Below the pieces are notes generated by a model. It was not told where the DNA came from. It worked only from the letters and a program-made list of their open reading frames with translations, and did not search any database. A program made the translations under genes and the position numbers. Shown here piece after piece: positions 1 through 9,163 of a stretch of 36,322 nucleotides of DNA (position 1 is the first letter of the stretch; every line of letters starts with the position of its first letter). The stretch spans positions 1 to 36,322 of the forward strand of contig JBDLJC010000038.1 in NCBI GenBank assembly GCA_039714535.1, read 5' to 3'. The stretch comes from JAGXFP01 sp039714535 (lineage in GTDB: Bacteria > Desulfobacterota > Desulfobulbia > Desulfobulbales > JAGXFP01).

Positions 1-47
1 ACCAAACGGCCTCCCCCTTAAAAATCTTAATATCGATTCTTCTAAGT

Positions 48-1094
48 TTAAGCTTGCCAACCGTTAGATCTAGCAACCAGACCATTATTACCAACCACCA
101 GACACTCACAGCCGGGCTGACCATTGATGAACCTTATACCGGCAGTCGGCTGCATCACAAAGACGCTGGTCGACAGGGCATCGGCATCCATCACGGTATC
201 GGCCTTGATCGTAACACTGGCGGCAATCTCCGGGGAGAGGCCGGTACGACCATCAACGATATGATGGAAAACCATCTCCCGATCATAGAAGATTTCGTAA
301 TTGCCAGAGGTGGCGATGGCGCCGCTGGTCATTCTAATCACGTCTGGATACTGTTTCTGCTTGGCTGGATCCTGGATGGCGACGGTCCACGGTTTGCCCT
401 TAGCAGCCGCGCCGCTGGTCCTGATATCACCGCCAGCATTAATCAGGTGGTTGTCGATACCCTTAGCGGCCAGCAACTCGGCAGCCCGATCGACAATATA
501 ACCCTTGGCGATACCGTCGAGGGTTATGCCCATCCCCTCCTGCATAAAGCGGATGTTGCCACCCTCCAGCCGAAGATGCTCGGCGCCTACCCGCTGCAAA
601 ACGGCCTCTACCTCTGAGTCAGTCGGCTTACCACCACCCTTAAAACTGCTTTTGTAAAGATCGACCAGGGGCTTGACTGTTATGTCGAAAGCGCCGTTGG
701 TCTGACGATTGTAATAAATCGAACGGGCAACCATTTCCACAACTTCCCGGGGAGCATCTTGCAGGATGCCACTGGTGTTAAGCGCACTGACCGGAGAGCT
801 GCTGTCGTAACGGCTGAGGACCGCGCTCAAACGATCCATCTCCTCGAAGGCCAGACCAATAGCATTTTCAGCCTCATCCCGGGAAGAATGGATTGCGGTA
901 ATCGAGACATAGGTTCCCATAGCCAGTCTGGTCCGGGAAACTTTATATTCCTTGCTGCCGAACAATACGGCTTCGGCTTGCTCAACCGGGAGCAGGGAGG
1001 CAGTAGCCACCCCAAGCCCGAGCAGGCCGGAAAGTTTCAGGAATGATCTTCTTCTCGAATCAAATTTGGCTTGGGCATCAGTGGAAATTTTCAT
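48..1094 (-). CDS. apbE: FAD:protein FMN transferase, Tat-exported
   Basis: ApbE family flavin transferase. It moves FMN from FAD onto a threonine of S/T-G-A-T motifs outside the membrane, here expectedly in RnfG and RnfD encoded just upstream. The N-terminus has a twin-arginine signal (RRRSFLKLSG, then a hydrophobic stretch ending near AEA). Family hallmarks are visible in the second half: LDGIAKGYIVDRA, followed by INAGGDIRTSG. A GTG at 1133 overlaps the rnfB stop (GTGA), but AGAGG at 1101-1105 lies 6 nt before the ATG at 1094, so I prefer that start (348 aa). It is the last gene of the rnf operon in this window. No terminator is complete in the 47 bases that follow. Confidence 0.93.
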   Translation of the reverse strand: MKISTDAQAKFDSRRRSFLKLSGLLGLGVATASLLPVEQAEAVLFGSKEYKVSRTRLAMGTYVSITAIHSSRDEAENAIGLAFEEMDRLSAVLSRYDSSSPVSALNTSGILQDAPREVVEMVARSIYYNRQTNGAFDITVKPLVDLYKSSFKGGGKPTDSEVEAVLQRVGAEHLRLEGGNIRFMQEGMGITLDGIAKGYIVDRAAELLAAKGIDNHLINAGGDIRTSGAAAKGKPWTVAIQDPAKQKQYPDVIRMTSGAIATSGNYEIFYDREMVFHHIVDGRTGLSPEIAASVTIKADTVMDADALSTSVFVMQPTAGIRFINGQPGCECLVVGNNGLVARSNGWQA

Positions 1095-1129
1095 CATCTT
1101 CCTCTTCTGGGAATAAAATGGGACCTTAA

Positions 1130-2002
1130 TCACGAGGCCATCTTCAATGGCGTTGGTTCCCTGGCGATAATCTGCCGGCCTTCATAATATCTGAAAATCT
1201 TGCGGGGACATTTCTCAACACATACTTCCTTGCATTCCGGACCATAGTCGAGGCATTTGGGCTGATCGATCTTGATCAAACCGCCCTCATAGCTAACCGC
1301 CTCGGCCGGACAAACCTTAACGCATTTCTGACAGGAGATACAGCCAACTTCGCAGACCTTCATGACATTCTTGCCAAGGTCCTTGGTGCTGCACGGCTCA
1401 AAAACCCGGGCCTTCAGGGTCATCAACTCGATAACCTGTTTGGGGCAGGCCTTGACGCAGGTCCCGCAGCTGACGCATTTATCGGGGTCAACCACCGGAA
1501 AGCTCTCGACCATGCTGATGGCGTCAAAGGGGCACGCCTCGGCGCACTCACCAAGACCGATACATGAATATTGACAGGCCGACGGCCCGCCGAAGCCGAG
1601 ATTAGCGGCAGTACAAGAGGCAAAGCCAATGTACTCATGCTTGTGACTGACCCGGCCCTCTATCCGGGAACAGCGTACCACCGCGATCATGTCGTCCATG
1701 GCCGCCATCTTCTTGCCGGTCAGATCAGCCACCCGTTCGGCAACCTGCTCCTTGCCCGGATAACAGAGATTGGGAGGCACATCCGGATCATTGACCACCG
1801 CAATGGCATAACCCTCACAACCGGGATAACCGCAACCGCCGCACTGGGCGCCGGCCAGAGACTCGAGAACCTCCTCGACCACCGGATTGATTTCTACGGC
1901 GAATTTATGCGCCGCCAGGGCCAGACCGATCCCAAAGAAAAGACCGATGCAGACCAGCAGGGCAACACCACCTAAAGCTATTTGTACTAATGCTGGATCC
2001 AT
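1130..2002 (-). CDS. rnfB: Rnf complex polyferredoxin subunit RnfB
   Basis: Electron-input subunit of the ion-translocating ferredoxin:NAD+ oxidoreductase. A hydrophobic N-terminal helix (about residues 5-30) is followed by the Fe-S domain CGGCGYPGCEGYA. After that come several ferredoxin-type cysteine clusters (CIGLGECAEACPF, CVSCGTCVKACPK, CISCQKCVKVCPA and a last CxxxC/CxxKCP set). The protein is 290 aa, in the range of long RnfB proteins that carry extra [4Fe-4S] clusters. AGGTGA precedes the ATG at 2002. The stop overlaps a possible GTG start of apbE and it lies 30 nt after rnfA, so it is part of the same transcript. Confidence 0.96.
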   Translation of the reverse strand: MDPALVQIALGGVALLVCIGLFFGIGLALAAHKFAVEINPVVEEVLESLAGAQCGGCGYPGCEGYAIAVVNDPDVPPNLCYPGKEQVAERVADLTGKKMAAMDDMIAVVRCSRIEGRVSHKHEYIGFASCTAANLGFGGPSACQYSCIGLGECAEACPFDAISMVESFPVVDPDKCVSCGTCVKACPKQVIELMTLKARVFEPCSTKDLGKNVMKVCEVGCISCQKCVKVCPAEAVSYEGGLIKIDQPKCLDYGPECKEVCVEKCPRKIFRYYEGRQIIAREPTPLKMAS

Positions 2003-2032
2003 ATATCACCTGAACATAAAAGGCTTACTGTC

Positions 2033-2977
2033 CTAGAACAGGGAAAGCCCGGAAAAACCCAAAAATGACAGAGCAAACTGTCCGGCCACCACAAAAGCAA
2101 TCGGGATGCCTTTAAAGGTCGGAGGAATATTGGCGAGCTCCATTCTCTCCCGAACCGCACTCATCAGATAAAGGGCCAGCAGAAAACCGGTGCCGGCCCC
2201 GAAAGACAACATAAACGATTCATAAAAATTATATTCGTTATCAGCCAGAATCAACGGCACCGCAATGATAATACAGTTGGCGATAACCAGGACCAGATAA
2301 ACCCCGAAGGCATTGAACAGGATCGGGTTGACCTTGCGGAGGACGGTATCGACGGCTTGGACGGTAAGGGAAACCAAGCCGATAAAAACCACAATCTGCA
2401 GAAAATTGAGGTCGAAAGGCTTCAGGAAGAACTGGTAGAAGAACCAGCTCATGATCGCGCTCACCACGATAACGATGGTAAAGGTAATACCCATGCCCTT
2501 GGCCGTGTCCATCCGCTTCGAAGTGCCGAAAAAGACACATAACCCTAGGTATTTGGTAAAGACAAAGTTATTGATCAGCATCGCCCCGATCAGGATCGAC
2601 AACAGGTAGCCCAGATAGGATTTGCTGACTTTGAACGTTTCCAGAATCGAGGGGGTTATATTCTTGACTGAGACCACATGGGTCTGGGTCGTGTTGAGCG
2701 GTTCGGTAAATTTGAGCACCGCCGAGCGGCCATCTTCGGCAATCTCAATCTGATGTAAGCTCAGGCGGATATCTGGATCAGGCTCCTCATAGACTATGTA
2801 GTTGTCAAGGCTACTGGCCACGGTGCGGTCAACCGCCTTGGCGAAATTGACAATGATCTCATTGCCTTCCTCACCGAAGGATTTACCGGTGATCAGTTCC
2901 GCCTGGGCCAGGGCCGGCAGACTGCAAAAAAGGAGCAGCGCCAGCAGTATGCGTTTTATCATCACATTCGTTCTCAT
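2033..2977 (-). CDS. rnfA: RnfA with extra exported N-terminal domain
   Basis: Membrane subunit of the Rnf complex. The RnfA core begins near residue 120 (SYLGYLLSILIGAML, then NNFVFTKYLGLC) and runs about 195 residues to the end, the usual size of the whole RnfA protein, with six hydrophobic segments. The first 120 residues are extra. They comprise a signal peptide (IKRILLALLLFCSLPALAQA) and about 90 residues of alternating beta-like sequence with a DGRSAVLKFTEPL segment, reminiscent of secreted Ig-like (SbsA/Big-type) modules. The module therefore should sit outside the cytoplasmic membrane. The start could also be the internal ATG giving MIKRILL. It lies between rnfE (2 nt gap) and rnfB. 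Confidence 0.93.
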   Translation of the reverse strand: MRTNVMIKRILLALLLFCSLPALAQAELITGKSFGEEGNEIIVNFAKAVDRTVASSLDNYIVYEEPDPDIRLSLHQIEIAEDGRSAVLKFTEPLNTTQTHVVSVKNITPSILETFKVSKSYLGYLLSILIGAMLINNFVFTKYLGLCVFFGTSKRMDTAKGMGITFTIVIVVSAIMSWFFYQFFLKPFDLNFLQIVVFIGLVSLTVQAVDTVLRKVNPILFNAFGVYLVLVIANCIIIAVPLILADNEYNFYESFMLSFGAGTGFLLALYLMSAVRERMELANIPPTFKGIPIAFVVAGQFALSFLGFSGLSLF

Positions 2978-2979
2978 AA

Positions 2980-3600
2980 TCAGCCCTGGATTGCCTTGGC
3001 TCGTTTGTAAACGATCTCGATATAATTAAAAAATGCCATCATCAGCCCGACGCAGAAGAAGCCGGCAAAGGGCAGGACGAAAAAGAGCAGCGGTTTAAAA
3101 CCGAGGACATCGTAGCCCAGAACTGTGCCCAGGCCGAGCAACTCCCGGACAAAACCCAAGGCCATCATCCCGGCCATGAAACCCAGGCCCATACCAACCC
3201 CATCCCAGAAAGAGGAAGTAACCGACTCTTTGCAGGCGAACATCTCAAGGCGCATGGTGATGATGGCAAAGGCGACGATCAGCTTGACGAAGATGCCCAT
3301 CCGGGCATACGCCTCCGGCAGGTAAGCGGCCAGAACCATATCGATGATCGTCACCCAGGTGGCAATGGTCAGGGTATAGGTAGGAATCCTGATGCGCGGG
3401 TGGATCATGTTCTTGAAGATGGCGATGGTAACACTGGAAAAAACCTGGACAAAAAGAACGGCAATACCGAGCAGGAAGCCGTTCATCACGGTGGTACTGA
3501 TCCCGACCGCCGGGCACATGGAGAGGACCAGACGGAAGATCGGATTCTCGTTCAGGATGCCGTTGACTACGAGTTGAAAATTTGATTTATCGGTTGCCAC
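2980..3600 (-). CDS. rnfE: Rnf complex membrane subunit RnfE
   Basis: Paralogue of RnfA with inverted topology in the Rnf complex. It is 206 aa with six predicted membrane helices. Typical segments are NPIFRLVLSMCPAVG near the N-terminus, with a conserved Cys that in the family helps bind the intramembrane Fe-S centre shared with RnfA, and GMGLGFMAGMMALGFVRELLG later. The start is GTG, supported by GGAGG eight bases upstream. It lies 36 nt after rnfG and almost touches rnfA. Confidence 0.95.
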   Translation of the reverse strand: MATDKSNFQLVVNGILNENPIFRLVLSMCPAVGISTTVMNGFLLGIAVLFVQVFSSVTIAIFKNMIHPRIRIPTYTLTIATWVTIIDMVLAAYLPEAYARMGIFVKLIVAFAIITMRLEMFACKESVTSSFWDGVGMGLGFMAGMMALGFVRELLGLGTVLGYDVLGFKPLLFFVLPFAGFFCVGLMMAFFNYIEIVYKRAKAIQG

Positions 3601-3636
3601 AATATTCCTCCGGAAGTTACTTTCCGTGCCGTGCCG

Positions 3637-4530
3637 TTAAAAAGAGACCTCGATCCCCTGCTCGGCGAGGACCCGGTCAAGGATAGAAACCCGGTAAGCG
3701 AATTTCTTGACTATCGCCTGCACGCCGCTGGTCACCGACCTGCTTGAGATCGTCGCCCCGGTAAGGGCATAGATATCCTTGTCACTGTAAAGCTGCTGGA
3801 TGCGCTCAACCTCGCTGGCGCTGATCCCGCCCTTCCGGCTCTCGAGGGCCTGTAGATACTCATCGGGGATCGGTAGTTTGGCCACATCAAGGGTCTTAAT
3901 GGTCGCAAAGGGTTTGCCCTTGAACTGTCCCTTGAAATAGTCCTGGACAATCTCACCGCCGAGACCTGGATCTTCCTCATGTTCCATAATCTCCAGACCG
4001 AGCAGAGTAAAGGCCGGATCCACGGCCAGAATCACCTTGATAAAGGTCTTGAAACCGGGAAATTCGCCGGGCAGGAGATAGGCCATTCTGAAGCCTTCTT
4101 CGGTGACGACAATGGTCTGGTCCGCAAAGCGGATGGCCTTACCCTCCCCCAGAGCCGCCATGATCGCTTTATCGCGGTCACCAGCCTTGATCACCTTCTC
4201 GGCGGAGATTTCAACCGGAACTTGACCAATGAAGTTGCCGTCAAGGCCGATATTGACAAAGGTGCACCCTCCCGGTATCGGAATCAGATAGGCGACCGAC
4301 AGCTCTTCGTCCTCGGTAACGACATAGCGATATATCTCGTGAAGCTCCACATCAGACGGGGCCGGATTGTCCTTGGAGTAACCCAGCAGGCTCAGCATCA
4401 CCTTCTGCTCGTTAACGTGCTCATTATGCTGTTTGGCCTTGGTGGTCATGATATAACCACCGCCCATAACCAGACCGGCCAGCAGGCAGGAGACGGTCAA
4501 GCGGAAAATAATGGTCAAGATCTCTTTCAT
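3637..4530 (-). CDS. rnfG: Rnf complex flavoprotein subunit RnfG
   Basis: Carries covalently bound FMN on the outer face of the membrane. It has an N-terminal anchor helix (about residues 5-28) and an FMN-binding domain. The flavinylation motif L-TGAT-ISSR is at residues 256-264, and Thr260 is the expected attachment site for ApbE. The 297 aa length is longer than the common ~200-aa RnfG because of the inserted region between the anchor and the FMN domain. The start ATG overlaps the rnfD stop (ATGA), which indicates translational coupling. A G-rich GGGGGG lies about 8 nt upstream. Confidence 0.95.
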   Translation of the reverse strand: MKEILTIIFRLTVSCLLAGLVMGGGYIMTTKAKQHNEHVNEQKVMLSLLGYSKDNPAPSDVELHEIYRYVVTEDEELSVAYLIPIPGGCTFVNIGLDGNFIGQVPVEISAEKVIKAGDRDKAIMAALGEGKAIRFADQTIVVTEEGFRMAYLLPGEFPGFKTFIKVILAVDPAFTLLGLEIMEHEEDPGLGGEIVQDYFKGQFKGKPFATIKTLDVAKLPIPDEYLQALESRKGGISASEVERIQQLYSDKDIYALTGATISSRSVTSGVQAIVKKFAYRVSILDRVLAEQGIEVSF

Positions 4531-5609
4531 TTCGCACCCCCCTGGGGGGCCAACGGCGGCGCAAAGCGTTGCGGTTTGAACCAGTTATCAAACACGCTGC
4601 TCAACGGGTTCATCAGCAAAATAGCATAGCAGACCCCTTCGGGGTAGCCGCCCTTCAACCGGATAAGTACGGTCAGAGCGCCTATCCCGACCCCATAGAC
4701 CAACTGGGCGGTTTTATTGGTGGGGCAGGTAACATAGTCATTGGCCATAAAAAAGGCGCCCAGCAGGATGCCGCCGGTAAGAACGGCCAGCAAAGGATCG
4801 CCGCCGAAGAGGGTCTCGCCGCCGAATAGCCAGGAAAGCAGGGCCACACTGGTGATGACCGAAACCGGGATATGCCAGGTGATATAACCGCGGTAAAGCA
4901 GGTAGAGGCCGCCCAGGACTATCAACAGCCCCGAGGTCTCGCCAATGGTACCGGGCCGCCAGCCCAGGAAGAAGGTGGTATAAACATTGGATACCTCGCC
5001 AAACTGGGCGGTAAAGGCAACCATCCCCCCCTCCTTAAGTACGGCCAGCGGGGTGGCGGTTGAAATCGCGTCGATGGAGGTCCCCAGATAAGAAAATATC
5101 GCCATATCATTAAGTGGGGGCAGCCAGGAGGAGGTCATGGCGACCGGAAAAGTTGCCAGCAAAAAGGCCCGGGCCAGCAGGGCCGGATTAAAGATATTGT
5201 AACCAATCCCACCCAGCAGATGCTTACCTATATATATGGCCATCACCGCCCCAAGCACCGGCAGCAGGTAATTTACTCCCGGCGGGATCACAAAGGCAAT
5301 CAGCATTCCGGTAATAACCGCGCTGCCGTCCTTGATCGTCACCTTACGGCCGAGACTCTTCTGGCTGAGATACTCAACACCAACACAGCTGACCACACTC
5401 ACCGCGGTAATGATCAAAACCTGGATTCCGAAAATAAACACCGACAGGACCAGGGGCGGCAGCAGACAGGCCGCCACGGTCCACATGATCTTCTCAACCG
5501 ACTCGCTGCTCCGCACATGGGGTGAGACAGAAACCTTCCATGTTCCCTGCGCACCGCTCTGGGGCCGGCTATCTGTTTCTTGCTGTTTGATGATTCTTCT
5601 CCTTGGCAA
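4527..5609 (-). CDS. rnfD: Rnf complex membrane flavoprotein RnfD (start uncertain)
   Basis: Membrane subunit with covalent FMN. Family features include VSPHVRSSESVEKIMW near the N-terminus, many hydrophobic helices, and DAISTATPL, which occupies the place of the flavinylation motif (the usual form is SGATPL, so the Gly is replaced). The start is awkward. The frame is open to 5699, inside rnfC, but AAGGAG at 5599-5604 is followed by ATC codons at 5594 and 5591, not by ATG, GTG or TTG. The only ordinary in-frame start near the rnfC stop is TTG at 5609, ahead of that ribosome binding site, and I give it here provisionally. A GTG further in would cut off conserved residues. The stop overlaps the rnfG start. 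Confidence 0.9.
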   Translation of the reverse strand: MPRRRIIKQQETDSRPQSGAQGTWKVSVSPHVRSSESVEKIMWTVAACLLPPLVLSVFIFGIQVLIITAVSVVSCVGVEYLSQKSLGRKVTIKDGSAVITGMLIAFVIPPGVNYLLPVLGAVMAIYIGKHLLGGIGYNIFNPALLARAFLLATFPVAMTSSWLPPLNDMAIFSYLGTSIDAISTATPLAVLKEGGMVAFTAQFGEVSNVYTTFFLGWRPGTIGETSGLLIVLGGLYLLYRGYITWHIPVSVITSVALLSWLFGGETLFGGDPLLAVLTGGILLGAFFMANDYVTCPTNKTAQLVYGVGIGALTVLIRLKGGYPEGVCYAILLMNPLSSVFDNWFKPQRFAPPLAPQGGAK

Positions 5610-5611
5610 TA

Positions 5612-6934
5612 CTATTCGTTCTTCGCCTTCATCTTGGCCAGTCGAATGAACTGGACCAGCGGTCTCTTGGCCGGACAGACGTAGGCGCAGCAGCCACATT
5701 CAAAACACTCAAAAACACCGAACCTGCCGGTATCCTCAGGGCGACCGGCTTCGACATGAATGCCAATCTCCTTGGGCTCAAGTCCCATCGGACAGGCCTC
5801 AAGACACCAGCCGCAGCGAATGCACTGGGAGTGGGGGTTGCTATCGATTTCATCCTCGGCCAGAAAAAGCACCGCCGAGGTGGTCTTGGTAACCGGAATA
5901 TCCAGGGACGAGACGGCAAATCCCATCATCGGCCCGCCCATGATGATCTTGGATAGTTCGGGGGTGACCCCACCGAGGTATTCGACGATATCACTGAGCT
6001 TGGTGCCGACCTTGACCCGGAGGTTGGCCGGCCTCCTGATCCCCTTGCCGGAGATGGTCACAATCTTTTCGTACAGGGGTTTGTCAAGAACGGCCGCGTC
6101 ATAAATGGCCTTGGTGGTACTGACGTTATGGACAACCACTCCGACCGCAGAAGGCAGGGCAAAGGCCGGAACCTTGCGCCCGGTCAGGGTCTGAATAAGC
6201 TGCTTTTCGGAACCTTGCGGATATTTAACCTGGAGGGACTGGACTGAGACCTGGTATTCAACCGTGGAACCGGCTGCCGCCGCCTCGGTCATGAGCTTGA
6301 TAGCTTCGGGCTTATTATTCTCGATTCCGATAATACATTTATTGATGCCGAGAATCTTCAGGATAATTTTGGCGCCCTCGACAATCTCCGCACTAGATTC
6401 AAGCATCTGCCGGTAATCGGCTGTGATATAGGGCTCGCACTCGGCCCCGTTCAGGATAAGGGTGTCAACCGGATTATTGGGCGGCGGGTTCAGTTTGACA
6501 TGGGTTGGGAAACCGGCCCCGCCAACGCCGATGACCCCGGCACCATGGACCTTTTTCAGCAGATCTTCCTCGCTGACCTTCTGCCAATCATTTTTCTGGT
6601 ATTTGCGGGCAGGAGCTTCGGGATCGGTTTTGATGGTGATCGACGGCACGCTGACCCGCATCGGATGGGCCGACATCCCGAAGGTCTTGATGGTCCCGGC
6701 CACCGGAGCATGCAGCGGCACGCCAAGGCCTTTGACTACTTCGCCAATCATGTCCCCTTCACCAACCGCATCCTTCTTGACGACTGTTGGTGTACAGGGC
6801 GCACCGATATGCTGGCCGAGGACAATCTCAAGTTCAGCGGGAACAATCATCTCCTCAACCGCAAGGTCGGCTGTCAGGTCTTTTGCTTCCGGCGGATGAA
6901 TACCGCCTTTAGGAAATGTCAGTAAAGATGCCAT
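5612..6934 (-). CDS. rnfC: Rnf complex NADH-binding subunit RnfC
   Basis: Peripheral subunit that exchanges electrons with NAD(H). The start matches the family (FPKGGIHPPEAKDLT). It is followed by a biotinyl-like domain, the nucleotide/flavin-binding GVGGAGFPTHVKL segment near residues 136-148, the SLBB-like region, and two C-terminal [4Fe-4S] motifs, CIRCGWCLEACP and CFECGCCAYVCP. It is 440 aa, normal for RnfC. It is the first gene of the operon. No strong Shine-Dalgarno precedes the ATG at 6934, and about 675 nt of non-coding sequence lies upstream. Confidence 0.96.
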   Translation of the reverse strand: MASLLTFPKGGIHPPEAKDLTADLAVEEMIVPAELEIVLGQHIGAPCTPTVVKKDAVGEGDMIGEVVKGLGVPLHAPVAGTIKTFGMSAHPMRVSVPSITIKTDPEAPARKYQKNDWQKVSEEDLLKKVHGAGVIGVGGAGFPTHVKLNPPPNNPVDTLILNGAECEPYITADYRQMLESSAEIVEGAKIILKILGINKCIIGIENNKPEAIKLMTEAAAAGSTVEYQVSVQSLQVKYPQGSEKQLIQTLTGRKVPAFALPSAVGVVVHNVSTTKAIYDAAVLDKPLYEKIVTISGKGIRRPANLRVKVGTKLSDIVEYLGGVTPELSKIIMGGPMMGFAVSSLDIPVTKTTSAVLFLAEDEIDSNPHSQCIRCGWCLEACPMGLEPKEIGIHVEAGRPEDTGRFGVFECFECGCCAYVCPAKRPLVQFIRLAKMKAKNE

Positions 6935-7609
6935 ATCGTTTATCGAAAATCCGGCTCAAGTCTAAATTTCAGACAATTAAATCAATTTATTTCCCCGGCC
7001 CACCAGCAAAGACAATATTCTCTTCGCTACGCCAAACCGGCAAGAACAATTCTTGGCCAGACAGGCTACCACACTTGACCTTATAGGCCAATAAAATATC
7101 TGAAAAATTAATTGGTTTTGTCAGTAAACCGGCAAACTGAAACTACGGCCCATGTCTTGTTACGGCAATAGGACAAAATCAACAGACCCTATCAATTTGC
7201 CAAGTAGCACCATAAAATGGCTGAGCGCAGCTCAAAAGGTGATATCAAGACCTGGTCCCGGCCCACCACTTTCCCTTAAAGTAGCTTTTTTAACATCAAA
7301 AATGGTACTCTATGCTTTAAAGCCAAAATACAATTGTATTCCAAATAGAACAAACGCATTATCACTCAGTCGGCTTAGTCCGCGACCCCGTTTGAACCGA
7401 GATATTGGTTTGGAAAAACAGGAGTCGGCCCAGTTAATTTTTGATAAGTATGTATTGAACAGCCTCTTGCAATGCACTACTGGTATATGACAATAGATGT
7501 TTCTGCTGGGAAAATGGTTACTCGGCATTTGTTCTGTAGCACTATTTCTACCGGATACAAAGCGCTTAAACGCGCTTGAAGGTGACATTCTTATCTCAAT
7601 GGTGCGGAC
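6935..7609. other. Non-coding stretch between divergent rnfC and HD-GYP gene
   Basis: About 675 nt separates the divergent starts of rnfC and the HD-GYP gene, presumably holding both promoters. I found no convincing sigma-70 or sigma-54 promoter on either strand. One small dyad is seen at 7041-7055 (CAAGAA-CAA-TTCTTG), about 110 nt before rnfC. Short open frames here (112 aa plus, 137 aa minus) lack ribosome binding sites and recognisable families. Confidence 0.5.
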
Positions 7610-8827
7610 ATGACTGAAAATATTCCCCCCTCCTTCGGCAAACGGGACAAGTATGCGGGAAGAATCCTTGCCGGACCGTACAGCGCCGAGTTGAAGAAAA
7701 ATCTCGTTTCTTCCATTGCCCACTTTAAGGCCTTGGAGGGGACAGGATCTCCGATAACCCCCTATATTGCCGCCTGGTTACCGGAGGGTGGGCATATCTG
7801 GTATGAATATGCCGGAGCAAAGTTGCAGGAATTACTCGGATTTCACTCCACAGAAGCGGCAGGGGCTCTTCGGGACAATATCATCACCCGTTGCCTGTAC
7901 CGGGTACGGGAAGAACCTCCCACGATCGATAAACTCATCCTTGACAAGGCACAAATCGAGCGATTGCGTGAGCCGATGAGGCGCATGGCAGAGCGAGGTG
8001 GAGGGGTTGATGCGGTATACAAATTTGATGTTAATGGACACCCGTTGTGGCTTAAGGATTTGGCCAGAATCGAGATACACGATCGAGATCGGGTCGTACT
8101 TTCCTACGGGACACTGATTGACGTCACCAAGGAGATGCAGCTGGAAGAAACCCTTGTTGAGGTCCAGTCTGAGCTGGAATTCCATAAGGGAAACCTGGAG
8201 TCTTTAGTGGAAGAACGCTCAAGGGAACTCAAAAAAGCCCATCTGGATGTTCTTGCCCGTCTTACACAGGCAACCGCTTGCCGTGATGGCGGTACCGGTA
8301 CCCACATAAGAAGATTAAGCCAATATTGTGCTGTCCTCGGCAATTCATTCGGACTGAATAAAAACGCCAGCAATGTGTTATTCCATGCGGTACCCATGCA
8401 TGATGTCGGAAAGCTAGGGATAGCTGATTCAATTCTGCAAAAACCTGGACCGCTTTCACATGAAGAATTTGATATTATAAAAACACACTGTCAGGTGGGT
8501 TCAGATTTATTGAGCGAAGGCAAATCCACTCTGTTGCAAGTGGCACAGTCCATCGCTCTTAACCATCATGAAAAGTGGGATGGTTCTGGCTATCCGCAAG
8601 GGTTAGCGAACCAGCAAATTCCTTTAGCCAGCCGGATCACCTCAATTTGTGATGTTTTCGATGCGCTTACCTCGGAGCGGCCATACAAAAAAGCTTGGCG
8701 TTTTGAGGATGCAGTGGAAGAGGTGTGGCGTCTGCGAAAGATTTATTTTGATCCAAACCTCGTTGACCTTTTTATGAAAAATATACCGCAAATAAGAAAG
8801 GTGTATCAGGCAGCCCCTCTGGGGTAA
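7610..8827 (+). CDS. PAS-HD-GYP cyclic-di-GMP phosphodiesterase
   Basis: Probable signalling enzyme that hydrolyses cyclic di-GMP. Residues about 55-180 resemble a PAS/PAC sensor (ending LIDVTKEMQ). A coiled coil follows at about 180-215, then an HD-GYP domain to residue about 395. The catalytic set looks intact: THIRR near 231-235, MHDVGKLGI with the HD pair at 264-265, HHEKWDGSGYP at 319-329, and ICDVFDALTSERPYK. No membrane helix is seen, so it should be cytosolic and sense an intracellular ligand. The ATG at 7610 has only a weak GGTGCGG upstream. The gene stands alone, divergent from rnf and convergent with glnD. Confidence 0.88.
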   Translation: MTENIPPSFGKRDKYAGRILAGPYSAELKKNLVSSIAHFKALEGTGSPITPYIAAWLPEGGHIWYEYAGAKLQELLGFHSTEAAGALRDNIITRCLYRVREEPPTIDKLILDKAQIERLREPMRRMAERGGGVDAVYKFDVNGHPLWLKDLARIEIHDRDRVVLSYGTLIDVTKEMQLEETLVEVQSELEFHKGNLESLVEERSRELKKAHLDVLARLTQATACRDGGTGTHIRRLSQYCAVLGNSFGLNKNASNVLFHAVPMHDVGKLGIADSILQKPGPLSHEEFDIIKTHCQVGSDLLSEGKSTLLQVAQSIALNHHEKWDGSGYPQGLANQQIPLASRITSICDVFDALTSERPYKKAWRFEDAVEEVWRLRKIYFDPNLVDLFMKNIPQIRKVYQAAPLG

Positions 8828-9163
8828 GGAGAGAGAATTCGACCATTCGCGGCAAGCCAACTTCTCTCTTTCCTGTATAATCAGGATATATTTGAAGAGA
8901 TTTTATTTAAGAGCAAAGGAAGCAAAACCAAGAAAGCGGCGGATTTCTAAAAGCATAATTAATAAAATTTCATGAAAATTTTCTGTGCGATGATGCGTTA
9001 ATGGTTTGACAAGCTTGTAACTGGTTTAGAGGTTTATCTGGAGACCATTTTGAGGATGACCCGCTCTTTGTCAGTAGGGCCAAGAATAAGGCTGAACCAG
9101 CGAGATTCTGAACAAAGGTATTTTTTCAGGGCTATTTTTAGATGTATTTAGGCGGGAGACAAA
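8828..9163. other. Non-coding stretch between convergent genes
   Basis: 336 nt between the HD-GYP stop and the glnD stop. Nothing with start, ribosome binding site and family is visible. A short plus-strand reading with DDPLFVSRAKNK around 9050-9100 could be a gene relic, but it is interrupted by stops and I cannot assign it. No clear intrinsic terminator is seen for either gene. Confidence 0.4.

Noticed and set aside
6990..7268. The word CGGCCCACCA near 6995 and 7258 resembles the 3' end of tRNA-Lys, as an attachment site
   Set aside because: Only about 10 bases match, with no longer shared sequence, no integrase, and the wrong distance from the tRNA for an island that starts after it.
7152..7723. 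Open frames of 112 aa (plus) and 137 aa (minus) upstream of and overlapping the HD-GYP start
   Set aside because: No ribosome binding sites, low-complexity composition, no family resemblance, and the minus frame overlaps the well-supported HD-GYP gene.
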